Source: Acinetobacter cumulans (GTDB lineage Bacteria > Pseudomonadota > Gammaproteobacteria > Pseudomonadales > Moraxellaceae). From it: 64,000 bases of DNA. Position 1 is the first letter of the stretch; each line of letters opens with the position of its first letter. Below, in pieces: positions 11,733 through 20,041 of the stretch. Under the pieces are notes generated by a model, which was not told the origin of the DNA, did no database searches, and saw only the letters and a program-made list of their open reading frames with translations. The position numbers and the translations under genes were made by a program. The stretch is taken from positions 3,162,001 to 3,226,000 of the forward strand of contig NZ_CP035934.2 in NCBI RefSeq assembly GCF_003024525.3. The letters are read 5' to 3'.

Positions 11733-12239
11733 TTATGCAGCTTCTGACTCGTTTTTCTCTTTGAGCGCAGTAATAAGGCGACCCAATTTCGAAATAGGAG
11801 CTTGAAGAACGTTTGCAAGCATAGTAAGCGCTTTTTCTTGGTTCGGAAGATTCGCGATAACGCTAACTTCAGCACCAACGTAAACTTTGCCATCAAATGC
11901 AGCAGCTTTAAGTTCAAATGCTTTGTTAGTTTTAGCAAATTCTTCGAACAAACGAGCAGCAGCACCCATGTCGTCTTCAGAAGTTGAGAAAGCTAAGATT
12001 GTTGGGCCAACAAGGTTGTCGTTCAAGATATTGAATTGAGTATCTTGAAGAGCGCGTTTAGCCAAAGTGTTACGAACTACGCGAGTAGCAACACCTAGTT
12101 TACGAGCTTCAACACGTAGAGCAGTTAATTGCTCAACAGTTAAACCTTGGTAGTCAGCAACAACAGCAGCAAATGCAGTAGAAGCAACTTCAGTTACTTC
12201 AGCTACGATCTGTTTTTTGCCTTCGATAAGAAGAGCCAT
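11733..12239 (-). CDS. rplJ: 50S ribosomal protein L10
   Basis: A 168-residue protein, start MALLIEGKKQIVAEV. The reading frame extends 10 codons further upstream, but the start at 12239 is chosen because an excellent ribosome site (AGGAGG) lies seven bases before it and the family begins here. L10 binds 23S rRNA and carries L7/L12 dimers through its C-terminal helix (KLGRLITALKEK). In proteobacteria the L10-L12 complex represses its own translation by binding the mRNA leader; a suitable folded leader is present upstream (12262-12350). Confidence 0.98.
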   Translation of the reverse strand: MALLIEGKKQIVAEVTEVASTAFAAVVADYQGLTVEQLTALRVEARKLGVATRVVRNTLAKRALQDTQFNILNDNLVGPTILAFSTSEDDMGAAARLFEEFAKTNKAFELKAAAFDGKVYVGAEVSVIANLPNQEKALTMLANVLQAPISKLGRLITALKEKNESEAA

Positions 12240-12261
12240 TGTAAAACCTCCTAACGGTGAT

Positions 12262-12350
12262 TTATGCATCTATACAGATGCACTCCCAATTCGTAAATCC
12301 AATTTGGATTTACACGCGGAGGAGGAACAAATCACACCACCGCGTCTACT
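12262..12350 (-). promoter_or_regulatory. L10-type ribosomal protein leader
   Basis: The 299-base rplA-rplJ spacer holds consecutive hairpins on the rplJ transcript: ACGCGG/CCGCGT closing a purine/pyrimidine-rich internal region (12314-12345), GTAAATCCAA/TTGGATTTAC (12293-12313) and TGCATCT/AGATGCA (12265-12282), just before the rplJ ribosome site. Position and multi-hairpin form match the known L10(L12)4 autoregulatory leader; I have not matched the consensus base by base. Confidence 0.65.
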
Positions 12351-12474
12351 CAGGCTGGAGGATTAAGAAAGAAGCATAAAACTTCTCTCGCCCGAGGTCT
12401 TTGACGCTGACAAATTTACATTTATCAATTCAAAGTTCGCCTAAGTTTGCAAAATACGACAGTGCGTTTCTTGC

Positions 12475-12505
12475 GTAAGTTTTAAAGCAATGCTTTAAAA
12501 CTTAC
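12475..12505. repeat. perfect 14-bp inverted repeat in rplA-rplJ spacer
   Basis: GTAAGTTTTAAAGC at 12475-12488 is repeated inverted at 12492-12505 around a three-base AAT loop. It lies 34 bases after the rplA stop, could act as an RNA-stabilising or processing hairpin, and has no terminator T tract directly after it on the minus strand. Confidence 0.7.
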
Positions 12506-12538
12506 TCAGGGCTTTAAAATTCTGTAATAAGTCGAAAC

Positions 12539-13234
12539 TTATTTAGAAACGTTTGCTACATCAACGATCAAACCAGGACCCATAGTTGAGCTCAAAGTGA
12601 TCTTTTGGATGTAAACACCTTTAGAAGTAGCAGGTTTTGCTTTCTTAAGGTCAGCGATAAGCGCTTCAACGTTTGAACGAACAGCTTCAGCAGTGAAACC
12701 TACTTGACCGATCGCAGCGTGGATAATACCAGCTTTGTCTACGCGGTAACGTGCTTGACCAGCTTTTGCATTTTTAACTGCAGTCGCTACGTCAGGAGTT
12801 ACAGTACCCACTTTAGGGTTTGGCATTAAGCCACGTGGACCAAGGATTGTACCCAATTTACCAACAACGCGCATTGCATCTGGAGCAGCAATTACTACGT
12901 CGAAGTCAAGGTTACCCGCTTGGATGCTTTCAGCAAGGTCATCAAAACCAACTACGTCCGCGCCTTCAGCTTTAGCAGCTTCAGCAGCAGCGCCTTGAGC
13001 AAACACAGCTACACGTACAGTTTTACCAGTACCTGCAGGAAGTGTAGTCGCGCCACGAACAACTTGGTCAGATTTACGAGGATCAACACCTAGGTTTACA
13101 GCAACATCCAAAGATTCTTTGAATTTAGCTGCAGGAAGACCTGCCAATACAGCAACAGCTTCTTCTAGCGTGTAAACTTTATGCGCTTCAACAGCAGCAG
13201 CAATGGCTTTTTGACGTTTAGTTAACTTTGCCAT
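12539..13234 (-). CDS. rplA: 50S ribosomal protein L1
   Basis: A 231-residue protein of the normal L1 length, starting [11 protein letters not shown]. The conserved RNA-binding segments are visible ([22 protein letters not shown] and the C-terminal TLSSTMGPG). L1 binds 23S rRNA at the mobile L1 stalk, and in enterobacteria also represses the rplK-rplA mRNA. It follows rplK after only three bases, so the two are translationally coupled. Confidence 0.99.
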   Translation of the reverse strand: MAKLTKRQKAIAAAVEAHKVYTLEEAVAVLAGLPAAKFKESLDVAVNLGVDPRKSDQVVRGATTLPAGTGKTVRVAVFAQGAAAEAAKAEGADVVGFDDLAESIQAGNLDFDVVIAAPDAMRVVGKLGTILGPRGLMPNPKVGTVTPDVATAVKNAKAGQARYRVDKAGIIHAAIGQVGFTAEAVRSNVEALIADLKKAKPATSKGVYIQKITLSSTMGPGLIVDVANVSK

Positions 13235-13237
13235 GTC

Positions 13238-13666
13238 TTATAGCTCCACTTCCAAGCCCATAGAACGCGCAGAACCAGCAATGGTACGTACACGAGCGTC
13301 TAAATCAGCACCAGTAAGATCTGGTTCTTTAGTAGTCGCAATTTCTTCTAGTTGAGCGCGAGTTAGTTTACCTACTTTAGTTTTGTTAGGTACACCTGAA
13401 CCCTTTTGGATACCAGCAGCTTTCTTAAGAAGAATCGCAGCAGGTGGAGTTTTCATGATGAATGTGAACGACTTGTCGTTGTACACAGTGATCACTACTG
13501 GAATTGGAAGACCAGCTTCAACTTTTTGTGTCGCAGCATTGAATTCTTTACAGAATGCCATGATGTTAACACCACGTTGACCTAGTGCAGGACCAATCGG
13601 TGGAGATGGATTTGCTTTACCAGCTGGAACTTGCAGCTTGATATAGCCGTCAATCTTCTTAGCCAT
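13238..13666 (-). CDS. rplK: 50S ribosomal protein L11
   Basis: A 142-residue protein starting [30 protein letters not shown], the thiostrepton-binding N-terminal domain with its proline-rich [16 protein letters not shown] motif. The C-terminal domain ([13 protein letters not shown]) binds the 23S rRNA GTPase centre. Family-typical length; needed for RelA-dependent stringent response in related bacteria. It follows nusG after 121 bases that may hold an operon promoter and L1 target. Confidence 0.99.
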   Translation of the reverse strand: MAKKIDGYIKLQVPAGKANPSPPIGPALGQRGVNIMAFCKEFNAATQKVEAGLPIPVVITVYNDKSFTFIMKTPPAAILLKKAAGIQKGSGVPNKTKVGKLTRAQLEEIATTKEPDLTGADLDARVRTIAGSARSMGLEVEL

Positions 13667-13787
13667 TTCAATTACCTCTGGGTACTAGCGCCGATTAAGG
13701 CTCCCCATCATTTACAAGTAACGATACCGTTACAACAACAATGCCCGATCCATATTAAATAGACCGAGCCGTTTCAACCAAAACCGA

Positions 13788-14321
13788 TTAAATTGTTTTT
13801 TCGACTTGTCGAAATTCCAACTCAACTTGTGTTGGTCGATTAAATACATTAATCGTTAGCGTTAAGCGTGATTTCTCGTATAGAACTTCTTCCACCACAC
13901 CTTTAAAGTCTGTGAATGGACCATCAATAACGAGTAACTCTTCACCTGGTTCAAACATCGTCTTAGGACGAGGTGCTTCACCCTTGTTGTGCACGCGCGC
14001 AAGAATAGCATCAGCTTCTCTTTGCGTAATTGGGGCAGGCTTTTCAGCAGTACCACCAATGAAACCTAATACTTTTGGACATTCTTTAACAATGTGCCAA
14101 GTTTCATCATTCATTTCCATTTCGACTAATACATAGCCAGGAAAGAATTTACGCTCAGATTTGCGTTTCTTACCGTCCTTCATTTCCACTACTTCTTCAG
14201 TAGGGACAAGAACTTCACCAAAGCTATCGGCAACAGCGCTACGCTGGATTCGATCATTAAGTGAACGCATCACTTGTTTTTCATAACCTGAATAGGCATG
14301 AATAATGTACCAACGTTTCAT
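13788..14321 (-). CDS. nusG: transcription termination/antitermination factor NusG
   Basis: A 177-residue protein: N-terminal NGN domain (RWYIIHAYSGYEKQVMRSL, with FFPGYVLVEMEM) contacting RNA polymerase, and a C-terminal KOW domain (GPFTDFKGVVEEV) that contacts Rho or S10. Normal length. It follows secE with seven bases between them, the usual secE-nusG pair. Confidence 0.98.
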   Translation of the reverse strand: MKRWYIIHAYSGYEKQVMRSLNDRIQRSAVADSFGEVLVPTEEVVEMKDGKKRKSERKFFPGYVLVEMEMNDETWHIVKECPKVLGFIGGTAEKPAPITQREADAILARVHNKGEAPRPKTMFEPGEELLVIDGPFTDFKGVVEEVLYEKSRLTLTINVFNRPTQVELEFRQVEKTI

Positions 14322-14328
14322 AGCTCTC

Positions 14329-14769
14329 TTACCCGATAATAAACTTCATTAACCAGCCTAAGATGTAGTCAAAGCACCATAATAAAATAGAAGCTATCAC
14401 TACAACTGCAAGAACTTGCCAAGATGTGGTCACAGTCTCTTGCTTTGTCGGCCAAGTCACACGACGTAACTCAATTCGCGAATCTTTTAATAAGCGAACA
14501 AAGCCTTTGCCTTGATGGGTGGCGTATAATAAACCTAAAGCCACAACGATACAAGCCAAAATTACCCCAACACGCACCCAAACATCATTCGCTGGCGCCC
14601 AATATGCTGGTAAATATTGACTTACCATCATTGCTCCAACCAATAAAATCAAGGCGATAACCCATAGAATCACATCTATCGGAGAACCAGACTTCACAAC
14701 TTCAACAGGATTATTTCTTTGAGGAATTGCCGCTTCGCTTATCGCGTCACGTGATTTATCATTCGACAT
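14329..14769 (-). CDS. secE: preprotein translocase subunit SecE
   Basis: A 146-residue protein with three membrane segments (about residues 30-48, 64-82 and 117-137), as in the longer gammaproteobacterial SecE. The conserved amphipathic stretch LKDSRIELRRVTWPTKQET precedes the last segment, which clamps SecY. A polar N-terminal tail of some 28 residues is the variable part. It forms the SecYEG channel. The gene begins a short unit with nusG, downstream of tRNA-Trp. Confidence 0.96.
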   Translation of the reverse strand: MSNDKSRDAISEAAIPQRNNPVEVVKSGSPIDVILWVIALILLVGAMMVSQYLPAYWAPANDVWVRVGVILACIVVALGLLYATHQGKGFVRLLKDSRIELRRVTWPTKQETVTTSWQVLAVVVIASILLWCFDYILGWLMKFIIG

Positions 14770-14844
14770 TTTTGTACTCGTCGTAGGATTCGCGACTTAT
14801 TATATGACCAGTTTCACCAGCATCAAGCTTCTTTTTTAAAAATT

Positions 14845-14920
14845 TGGCAGGCCAGGAGGGACTCGAACCCCCAACATTCGGTTTTGGAGACCGACGCTCT
14901 ACCAATTGAACTACTGACCT
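14845..14920 (-). tRNA. tRNA-Trp (CCA)
   Basis: 76 bases folding into a full cloverleaf, with acceptor AGGTCAG/CTGGCCT, anticodon loop CTCCAAA (anticodon CCA), T loop TTCGAGT and an encoded 3' CCA. It sits between tuf and secE, as in many gammaproteobacteria. Confidence 0.97.
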
Positions 14921-14973
14921 TTAGCACAAATCGAGAGCCTAAACCCTCGATTTGTATATCACATCTATGCGTA

Positions 14974-16164
14974 TTATGCAGTTACTTTAGAAACTACACC
15001 AGCGCCAACTGTACGACCGCCTTCACGGATCGCAAAACGTAGACCTGGGTCCATTGCGATTGGGTGGATAAGCTCTACTGACATTTCAACGTTGTCACCA
15101 GGCATTACCATTTCCACGCCTTCTTTAAGCGCGATCGCACCAGTTACGTCCGTAGTACGGAAGTAGAACTGTGGACGGTAACCGTTAAGGAATGGAGTAT
15201 GACGACCACCTTCTTCTTTAGAAAGTACGTATACTTCTGCGTCGAATTTAGTATGCGGTTTGATCGCACCTGGTTTAGCAAGTACTTGACCACGTTGAAC
15301 GTCTTCACGTTTAGTACCACGTAGAAGAACACCACAGTTCTCGCCCGCACGGCCTTCGTCAAGAAGTTTACGGAACATTTCTACGCCAGTTACAGTTGTT
15401 TTAACTGTATCTTTGATACCAACGATTTCAACTTCTTCGCCTACTTTAACGATACCAGTCTCAACACGGCCAGTTACTACTGTACCACGACCTGAGATAG
15501 AGAATACGTCTTCGATTGGCATAAGGAATGGAAGATCGATAGCACGTTCTGGTTCTGGGATGTACGTGTCAAGCGCTTCAACAAGAGCTACAACAGCGTC
15601 TTCGCCGTATTGGCTAGCGTCGCCATTAAGCGCAAGAAGAGCAGAACCACGGATAACTGGAGTGTCATCGCCTGGGAAGTCATAAGTAGAAAGAAGTTCA
15701 CGAACTTCCATTTCTACTAATTCAAGAAGCTCTTCGTCGTCTACAAGGTCGCATTTGTTTAAGAATACAACGATGTATGGAACGCCTACTTGGCGAGAAA
15801 GAAGGATGTGTTCACGAGTTTGTGGCATTGGACCATCAGTCGCAGCACATACAAGGATTGCGCCGTCCATTTGAGCAGCACCAGTAATCATGTTTTTAAC
15901 ATAATCGGCGTGGCCCGGGCAGTCTACGTGAGCGTAGTGACGAGTTGGAGAATCGTATTCTACGTGTGAAGTATTAATTGTAATACCACGTGCTTTTTCT
16001 TCAGGTGCAGAGTCGATTGCAGCGTAGTCTTTCGCTTCGCCACCGAATTTCTTCGCACATACAGTTGCAATTGCAGCTGTTAAAGTTGTTTTACCATGGT
16101 CAACGTGACCAATTGTGCCCACGTTAACGTGTGGCTTATTACGTTCAAACTTAGCCTTAGCCAT
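14974..16164 (-). CDS. tuf: elongation factor Tu
   Basis: A 396-residue GTPase that delivers aminoacyl-tRNA to the ribosome. G1 GHVDHGKT (residues 18-26), G2 with [13 protein letters not shown]3 DCPGH and G4 NKCD are all present; domains 2 and 3 follow, ending VVSKVTA. Length is standard. It lies downstream of four tRNA genes and upstream of tRNA-Trp, probably within one tRNA-tuf transcript. Many relatives carry a second copy near fusA; that region is not in this window. Confidence 0.99.
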   Translation of the reverse strand: MAKAKFERNKPHVNVGTIGHVDHGKTTLTAAIATVCAKKFGGEAKDYAAIDSAPEEKARGITINTSHVEYDSPTRHYAHVDCPGHADYVKNMITGAAQMDGAILVCAATDGPMPQTREHILLSRQVGVPYIVVFLNKCDLVDDEELLELVEMEVRELLSTYDFPGDDTPVIRGSALLALNGDASQYGEDAVVALVEALDTYIPEPERAIDLPFLMPIEDVFSISGRGTVVTGRVETGIVKVGEEVEIVGIKDTVKTTVTGVEMFRKLLDEGRAGENCGVLLRGTKREDVQRGQVLAKPGAIKPHTKFDAEVYVLSKEEGGRHTPFLNGYRPQFYFRTTDVTGAIALKEGVEMVMPGDNVEMSVELIHPIAMDPGLRFAIREGGRTVGAGVVSKVTA

Positions 16165-16314
16165 GTTTATATTCCTCGTTTACGTCGAACACAATTCTGA
16201 GCAAAACCCAGCATCGACTTGCTTGCCTAAAAAAATAGACACCCTGATACTTGAAAAGCAGACTAATAAGCCTGCTTTTGAAATCTTGTGCAACAAAGTT
16301 GCTAAACTGTAATC

Positions 16315-16389
<75 letters not shown>

Positions 16390-16405
16390 AAATTTAGTAC
16401 TTCAA

Positions 16406-16481
16406 TGGAGCGGGAGACGAGGGTCGAACTCGCGACATGCAGCTTGGAAGGCTGCCGCTCTACCAACTGAGCTACTCCCGC
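16406..16481 (-). tRNA. tRNA-Gly (TCC)
   Basis: 76 bases, acceptor GCGGGAG/CTCCCGC, anticodon loop CTTCCAA (anticodon TCC), encoded CCA. Confidence 0.97.
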
Positions 16482-16520
16482 ACGATGTTGGTACATTCCA
16501 CTTAATTGAAGTCTTAAAAT

Positions 16521-16604
16521 TGGTGGTGAGGGAAGGATTCGAACCTTCGAAACTTTCGTAGCGGAGTTACAGTCCGCCCCCTTTGACCGCTCGGGAACCT
16601 CACC
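16521..16604 (-). tRNA. tRNA-Tyr (GTA)
   Basis: 84 bases with the long variable arm of class II tRNAs, acceptor GGTGAGG/CCTCACC, anticodon loop CTGTAAC (anticodon GTA), encoded CCA. Confidence 0.97.
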
Positions 16605-16656
16605 ATTTTACACTTACTTCAGTGTCGTTCTTCAACCATACTCAAAATCTCTAAGA

Positions 16657-16732
<76 letters not shown>

Positions 16733-16773
16733 GCTTCTTAGTGTTTCGTACGTTTCGTATCGGAACGGTGTGC

Positions 16774-16801
16774 AGTTTAGCAAATCTTGAAATCCTTGCA
16801 A
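16774..16801 (-). promoter_or_regulatory. probable tRNA-tuf promoter
   Basis: On the minus strand a -35 TTGCAA (16796-16801) and a -10 TAAACT (16774-16779) are 16 bases apart. A GC-rich GCACACCG discriminator follows, typical of stable-RNA promoters. The -10 is about 40 bases before tRNA-Thr(TGT). Confidence 0.65.
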
Positions 16802-16830
16802 GTGTTTTTTCTAAAAAAAACGTGAAAAAC

Positions 16831-18324
16831 TCATAAAATCAAACCATTTGATGATAATTCAACCGATTTGATCACTGCGCGAGCTTTTATTTGCGTTTCA
16901 TTCCATTCAGATTCAGGATTTGAGTCATAAACCACCCCTGCTCCAGCCTGAACATAGACCTTATTTTCACGAATTACACAGGTACGAATGGCAATCGACA
17001 TGTCCATTTCACCATGCCAGCCTAAATAACCAACAGCACCACCAAAAATTCCGCGTTTTACTGGCTCAACTTCGTCAATAATTTCCATCGCACGTATTTT
17101 TGGCGCGCCTGAAAGTGTTCCTGCAGGGAATGTTGCTTTAAAAACATCCAAAGCATCTACATCGTCACGTACTTCACCCTGCACATTCGACACAATATGC
17201 ATCACATGCGAATAGCGTTCGATCACCATTTGATCAGTCACATGAACTTTACCAATTTTTGAAACACGACCCACATCATTTCGACCTAAATCAATCAGCA
17301 TTAAATGCTCAGCGATTTCTTTTTCATCTGAAAGCAGATCTTTTTCTAAAGCCAAGTCTTCTTCTTTGGTTTTGCCACGTGGACGAGTGCCCGCCAATGG
17401 ACGCACAGTAGCGACACCATTTTCTAAACGTGACAAAATTTCCGGCGAAGACCCTACAATGTGAAATGGGGTGTTATTGCCCAAGGTCTGCCCTTGTACA
17501 AGGAACAAATATGGCGAAGGATTAAGATGACGTAATGCGCGATAAACTTGTAATGGTTCGCCATCAAAGTCTGACACCATACGATGACCTGGCACCACCT
17601 GCATCACATCCCCTGCTCGGATGTAATCTTTTACTTTTTCAATGGACGCCAAAAAGTTGTCATGGCCTGTTAAAGACTCAAAGTGTGGTGCAGTGTGTTT
17701 GATGGCTTTTAAGCTGACAGGCGTCGCAAGTATATCTTCCAGTTCATCTAATTGTGCTTGTGCTTTACTATAGGCATCGGCGTCATTTGCATCCGCATGC
17801 ACAATTAAAAACAGCGTGTCTTTTAAGTTATCAAACACAATCACGGTTTTAGACAGCATCATCCAAATATCTGGCAATCCAACTGGATCGTCCGCAGGTA
17901 CATTTTTTAGCTTTGGTTCGATATAACGCACCGCATCATAACCAAAGTAGCCCACCAAACCACCTGTAAAGCTTGGTAAGCCCGGCAAGTCCTGTTGGGT
18001 TGGAACTTTAAACTGTGATTGAAAGTCGCGGATATATTGAAATGGATCGAGGCAGGCTTGCTCACTCAGACTGCCATCGGCAGCTTTCACAGTAAGCACA
18101 CCTTCATTGCATGAAAATACAGTGGACTCGCCCAAACCAATAATCGAATAACGTGCCCAGTTTTCACCCCCCTCAACCGATTCAAACAAATAGGCTTGTT
18201 GGTGCTGTTTTAAACGCGCAAAAATAGACAGCGGTGTATCTGTATCTGCTAAACGCTGACGATACACTGGGATAAGGTTATAGCCTTGTTGAGCGAGTTG
18301 CTGAAATTGTGCTGATGTTGTCAT
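16831..18324 (-). CDS. trpE: anthranilate synthase component I
   Basis: A 497-residue chorismate-using enzyme that makes anthranilate with the TrpG glutaminase subunit, first step of tryptophan synthesis. The N-terminal feedback-site segment (AYLFESVEGGENWARYSIIG, about residues 46-65) and the catalytic C-terminal half (MQVVPGHRM, GSSPEILSRLENG, RPLAGTRPRGKT, ERYSHVMHIVSNVQGEV, FPAGTLSGAPKIRAMEII) are all visible. Usual length. No partner trpG is adjacent; in Acinetobacter trpGDC is elsewhere. gph lies 109 bases upstream on the same strand, as in pseudomonads. Confidence 0.97.
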   Translation of the reverse strand: MTTSAQFQQLAQQGYNLIPVYRQRLADTDTPLSIFARLKQHQQAYLFESVEGGENWARYSIIGLGESTVFSCNEGVLTVKAADGSLSEQACLDPFQYIRDFQSQFKVPTQQDLPGLPSFTGGLVGYFGYDAVRYIEPKLKNVPADDPVGLPDIWMMLSKTVIVFDNLKDTLFLIVHADANDADAYSKAQAQLDELEDILATPVSLKAIKHTAPHFESLTGHDNFLASIEKVKDYIRAGDVMQVVPGHRMVSDFDGEPLQVYRALRHLNPSPYLFLVQGQTLGNNTPFHIVGSSPEILSRLENGVATVRPLAGTRPRGKTKEEDLALEKDLLSDEKEIAEHLMLIDLGRNDVGRVSKIGKVHVTDQMVIERYSHVMHIVSNVQGEVRDDVDALDVFKATFPAGTLSGAPKIRAMEIIDEVEPVKRGIFGGAVGYLGWHGEMDMSIAIRTCVIRENKVYVQAGAGVVYDSNPESEWNETQIKARAVIKSVELSSNGLIL

Positions 18325-18433
18325 GTGGTTTTTCTCTTTTAAATAGGGTTACTCAGTATGTAAATAAAATTGAACTGAGCGACGCCATCGAAAAACCTTA
18401 CAACTATTCATTTTCTTTCCTTAGTACCCTTTG

Positions 18434-19102
18434 CTAAGCCAGCAGTTCACGTAAATCATCCACAATTAACTGTGGCTGACAGTCTGCTATATTTTCACCA
18501 TGATTATAGCCATAGCTGACCACAATACAATCAATACCCGCACGGCGTGACGCTTCAACATCATTTGAAGAGTCTCCCACCATCAATACATGTGCCGAAC
18601 TGACCTGATAATGTTCGACACAATGATTCAACTGACGTGGATGTGGTTTACGTTCTTCAAAGCGATCGCCACCAATCACATCATCAAAATAATGCAACAT
18701 ATCCAAAGTTTCTAAAATCGTTCGTGCCGGTTGCTCTGGTTTATTGGTCACACAGACCAAAGTTTTGCCTTGTGCTTTTGCCCAATCCAAAAACTGAAGC
18801 ACCCCAACAAATGGACGGGTTTCTGCGCATGGATCAGCATTATAAATTTTTAAGAATGTTGCCAACAGTTGTTGGTGCTGTGCAGGATCCACCGTTACGG
18901 TTAAGTGCTCCAACACACTACGACAAAAAAGAGCAGTACCCTTTCCAATCCAAGCACGCACTTGTTCTTCACTCACCGCTGGAAGTTGCAATACATTGAG
19001 ACTCATATTCATGGCCAGATATAAGTCGGCTGCGGAATCGACCAAGGTTCCATCCAAGTCAAATAGAAAGACTTCACGGTCTTGCAACTTCACATCAAAC
19101 AT
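18434..19102 (-). CDS. gph: phosphoglycolate phosphatase (HAD family)
   Basis: A 222-residue HAD hydrolase. Motif I is FLFDLDGTLVDSAAD (nucleophile Asp about residue 15), motif II VTNKP, motif III the downstream Lys/Arg region (EERKPHP) and motif IV GDSSNDVEASRRAG. The four-helix cap lies between motifs I and II. It likely clears 2-phosphoglycolate made by repair of 3'-phosphoglycolate DNA ends. The Gph-TrpE order matches pseudomonad loci, which supports the name; a related HAD sugar-phosphatase activity cannot be excluded. Confidence 0.85.
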   Translation of the reverse strand: MFDVKLQDREVFLFDLDGTLVDSAADLYLAMNMSLNVLQLPAVSEEQVRAWIGKGTALFCRSVLEHLTVTVDPAQHQQLLATFLKIYNADPCAETRPFVGVLQFLDWAKAQGKTLVCVTNKPEQPARTILETLDMLHYFDDVIGGDRFEERKPHPRQLNHCVEHYQVSSAHVLMVGDSSNDVEASRRAGIDCIVVSYGYNHGENIADCQPQLIVDDLRELLA

Positions 19103-19193
19103 AACACCCTCAATTTTTTCATTTTCATTTCAAACCATACATTTCATCTGCTTGAGATGCAATTATGGTCTATATCTTTTATATCAATACAAC

Positions 19194-19217
19194 AAAGGCA
19201 TGCGATTGCATGCCTTT
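19194..19217 (-). terminator. hairpin after the FHA gene
   Basis: A perfect 10-bp stem AAAGGCATGC / GCATGCCTTT with a four-base GATT loop lies 20 bases beyond the FHA gene stop on the minus strand. The T tract is weak (TTTGTTGTATT), so termination is likely but not certain. Confidence 0.6.
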
Positions 19218-19236
19218 AGCGTTCGCAACTTCGGGT

Positions 19237-19941
19237 TTATTTAAAAATAAACCATGCAACAAGCGCAAGAATAATTAACACAATCAGACTCATTAGCCCC
19301 AAAGATGCATTTTTTTGCTCAAGCTTTTCTTCTTCGGCACGTGTGATGGGTTGCTCAACAGGAATTGGTTTAGGCTCAGGCGTCACTGCACTAATATCTA
19401 CACCTTCAGGAATTGGTGCAGGTTTAGGTACAGAAACATTTTGAGGCATTCCATCACGATTGAGCTGTACATTGCTATCGCGCTCACCTAGCTGTGTCAT
19501 GCCCTGATCACTCAATTGCTGCGCAGCTGTTTTCACTTCTTCGACTACAGGTGCAACTGTTGGCTCAGGCTGAATACTTAACTCAGACACCGCAACAGCT
19601 TCAGCAGGTTGACGTAGTGGAGTCACTGGTGCATCTACAGAAGCTGCCACAGCAACAACCGTAAATTTAGTCGCACTGGCAAACTGCACCACATCACCTG
19701 CGTGCAATTCAACTTCTTCTGTAGCCAGACGAGTATCATTGACAAAAGTCCCGTTTGAAGAACCTAAGTCTTGCACCCATAACGCTTGTTCTTTGAGCAA
19801 AAAAGCCGCATGTTTACGTGAAATATCTGCTTGTGCCAACACAATATCTGCTGCTTGATGGCGTCCAACCAAAAGGTCACGCTCAATATTGATCTCTTGC
19901 GCCGCCAAGTCGCCACCTAGGGCTTTTATTTTCCAAGTCAT
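19237..19941 (-). CDS. FHA-domain protein with C-terminal membrane anchor
   Basis: A 234-residue protein. The N-terminal forkhead-associated domain (about residues 20-85) shows the phosphothreonine-binding signature VGRHQ...ISRKHAAFL...LGSSNGTFVND. A long Pro/Val/Glu-rich linker follows, and a single hydrophobic C-terminal helix (LMSLIVLIILALVAWFIF) makes it a tail-anchored protein with the FHA domain in the cytoplasm. It lies downstream of gspN-gspC-gspD on the same strand, separated from gspD by a long hairpin. A link to T2SS assembly is inference from context. Confidence 0.8.
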   Translation of the reverse strand: MTWKIKALGGDLAAQEINIERDLLVGRHQAADIVLAQADISRKHAAFLLKEQALWVQDLGSSNGTFVNDTRLATEEVELHAGDVVQFASATKFTVVAVAASVDAPVTPLRQPAEAVAVSELSIQPEPTVAPVVEEVKTAAQQLSDQGMTQLGERDSNVQLNRDGMPQNVSVPKPAPIPEGVDISAVTPEPKPIPVEQPITRAEEEKLEQKNASLGLMSLIVLIILALVAWFIFK

Positions 19942-19977
19942 GAAATTGCTTCTCTACATGATTTTTTAGCATCATAG

Positions 19978-20029
19978 CATGCTGAATCAAGAAAGCTTTA
20001 ACACCCCTGTTAAAGTTTGATTCAGCATG
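19978..20029. repeat. long imperfect hairpin between gspD and the FHA gene
   Basis: Outer arms CATGCTGAATCAA (19978-19990) and TTGATTCAGCATG (20017-20029) and inner arms TTTAACA (19997-20003) and TGTTAAA (20008-20014) are each perfect, joined by a small asymmetric bulge and a CCCC loop. No T tract follows directly on the minus strand. It may be a partial terminator or mRNA-protecting structure for gspD. Confidence 0.7.
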
Positions 20030-20041
20030 TGAGCATCATGT

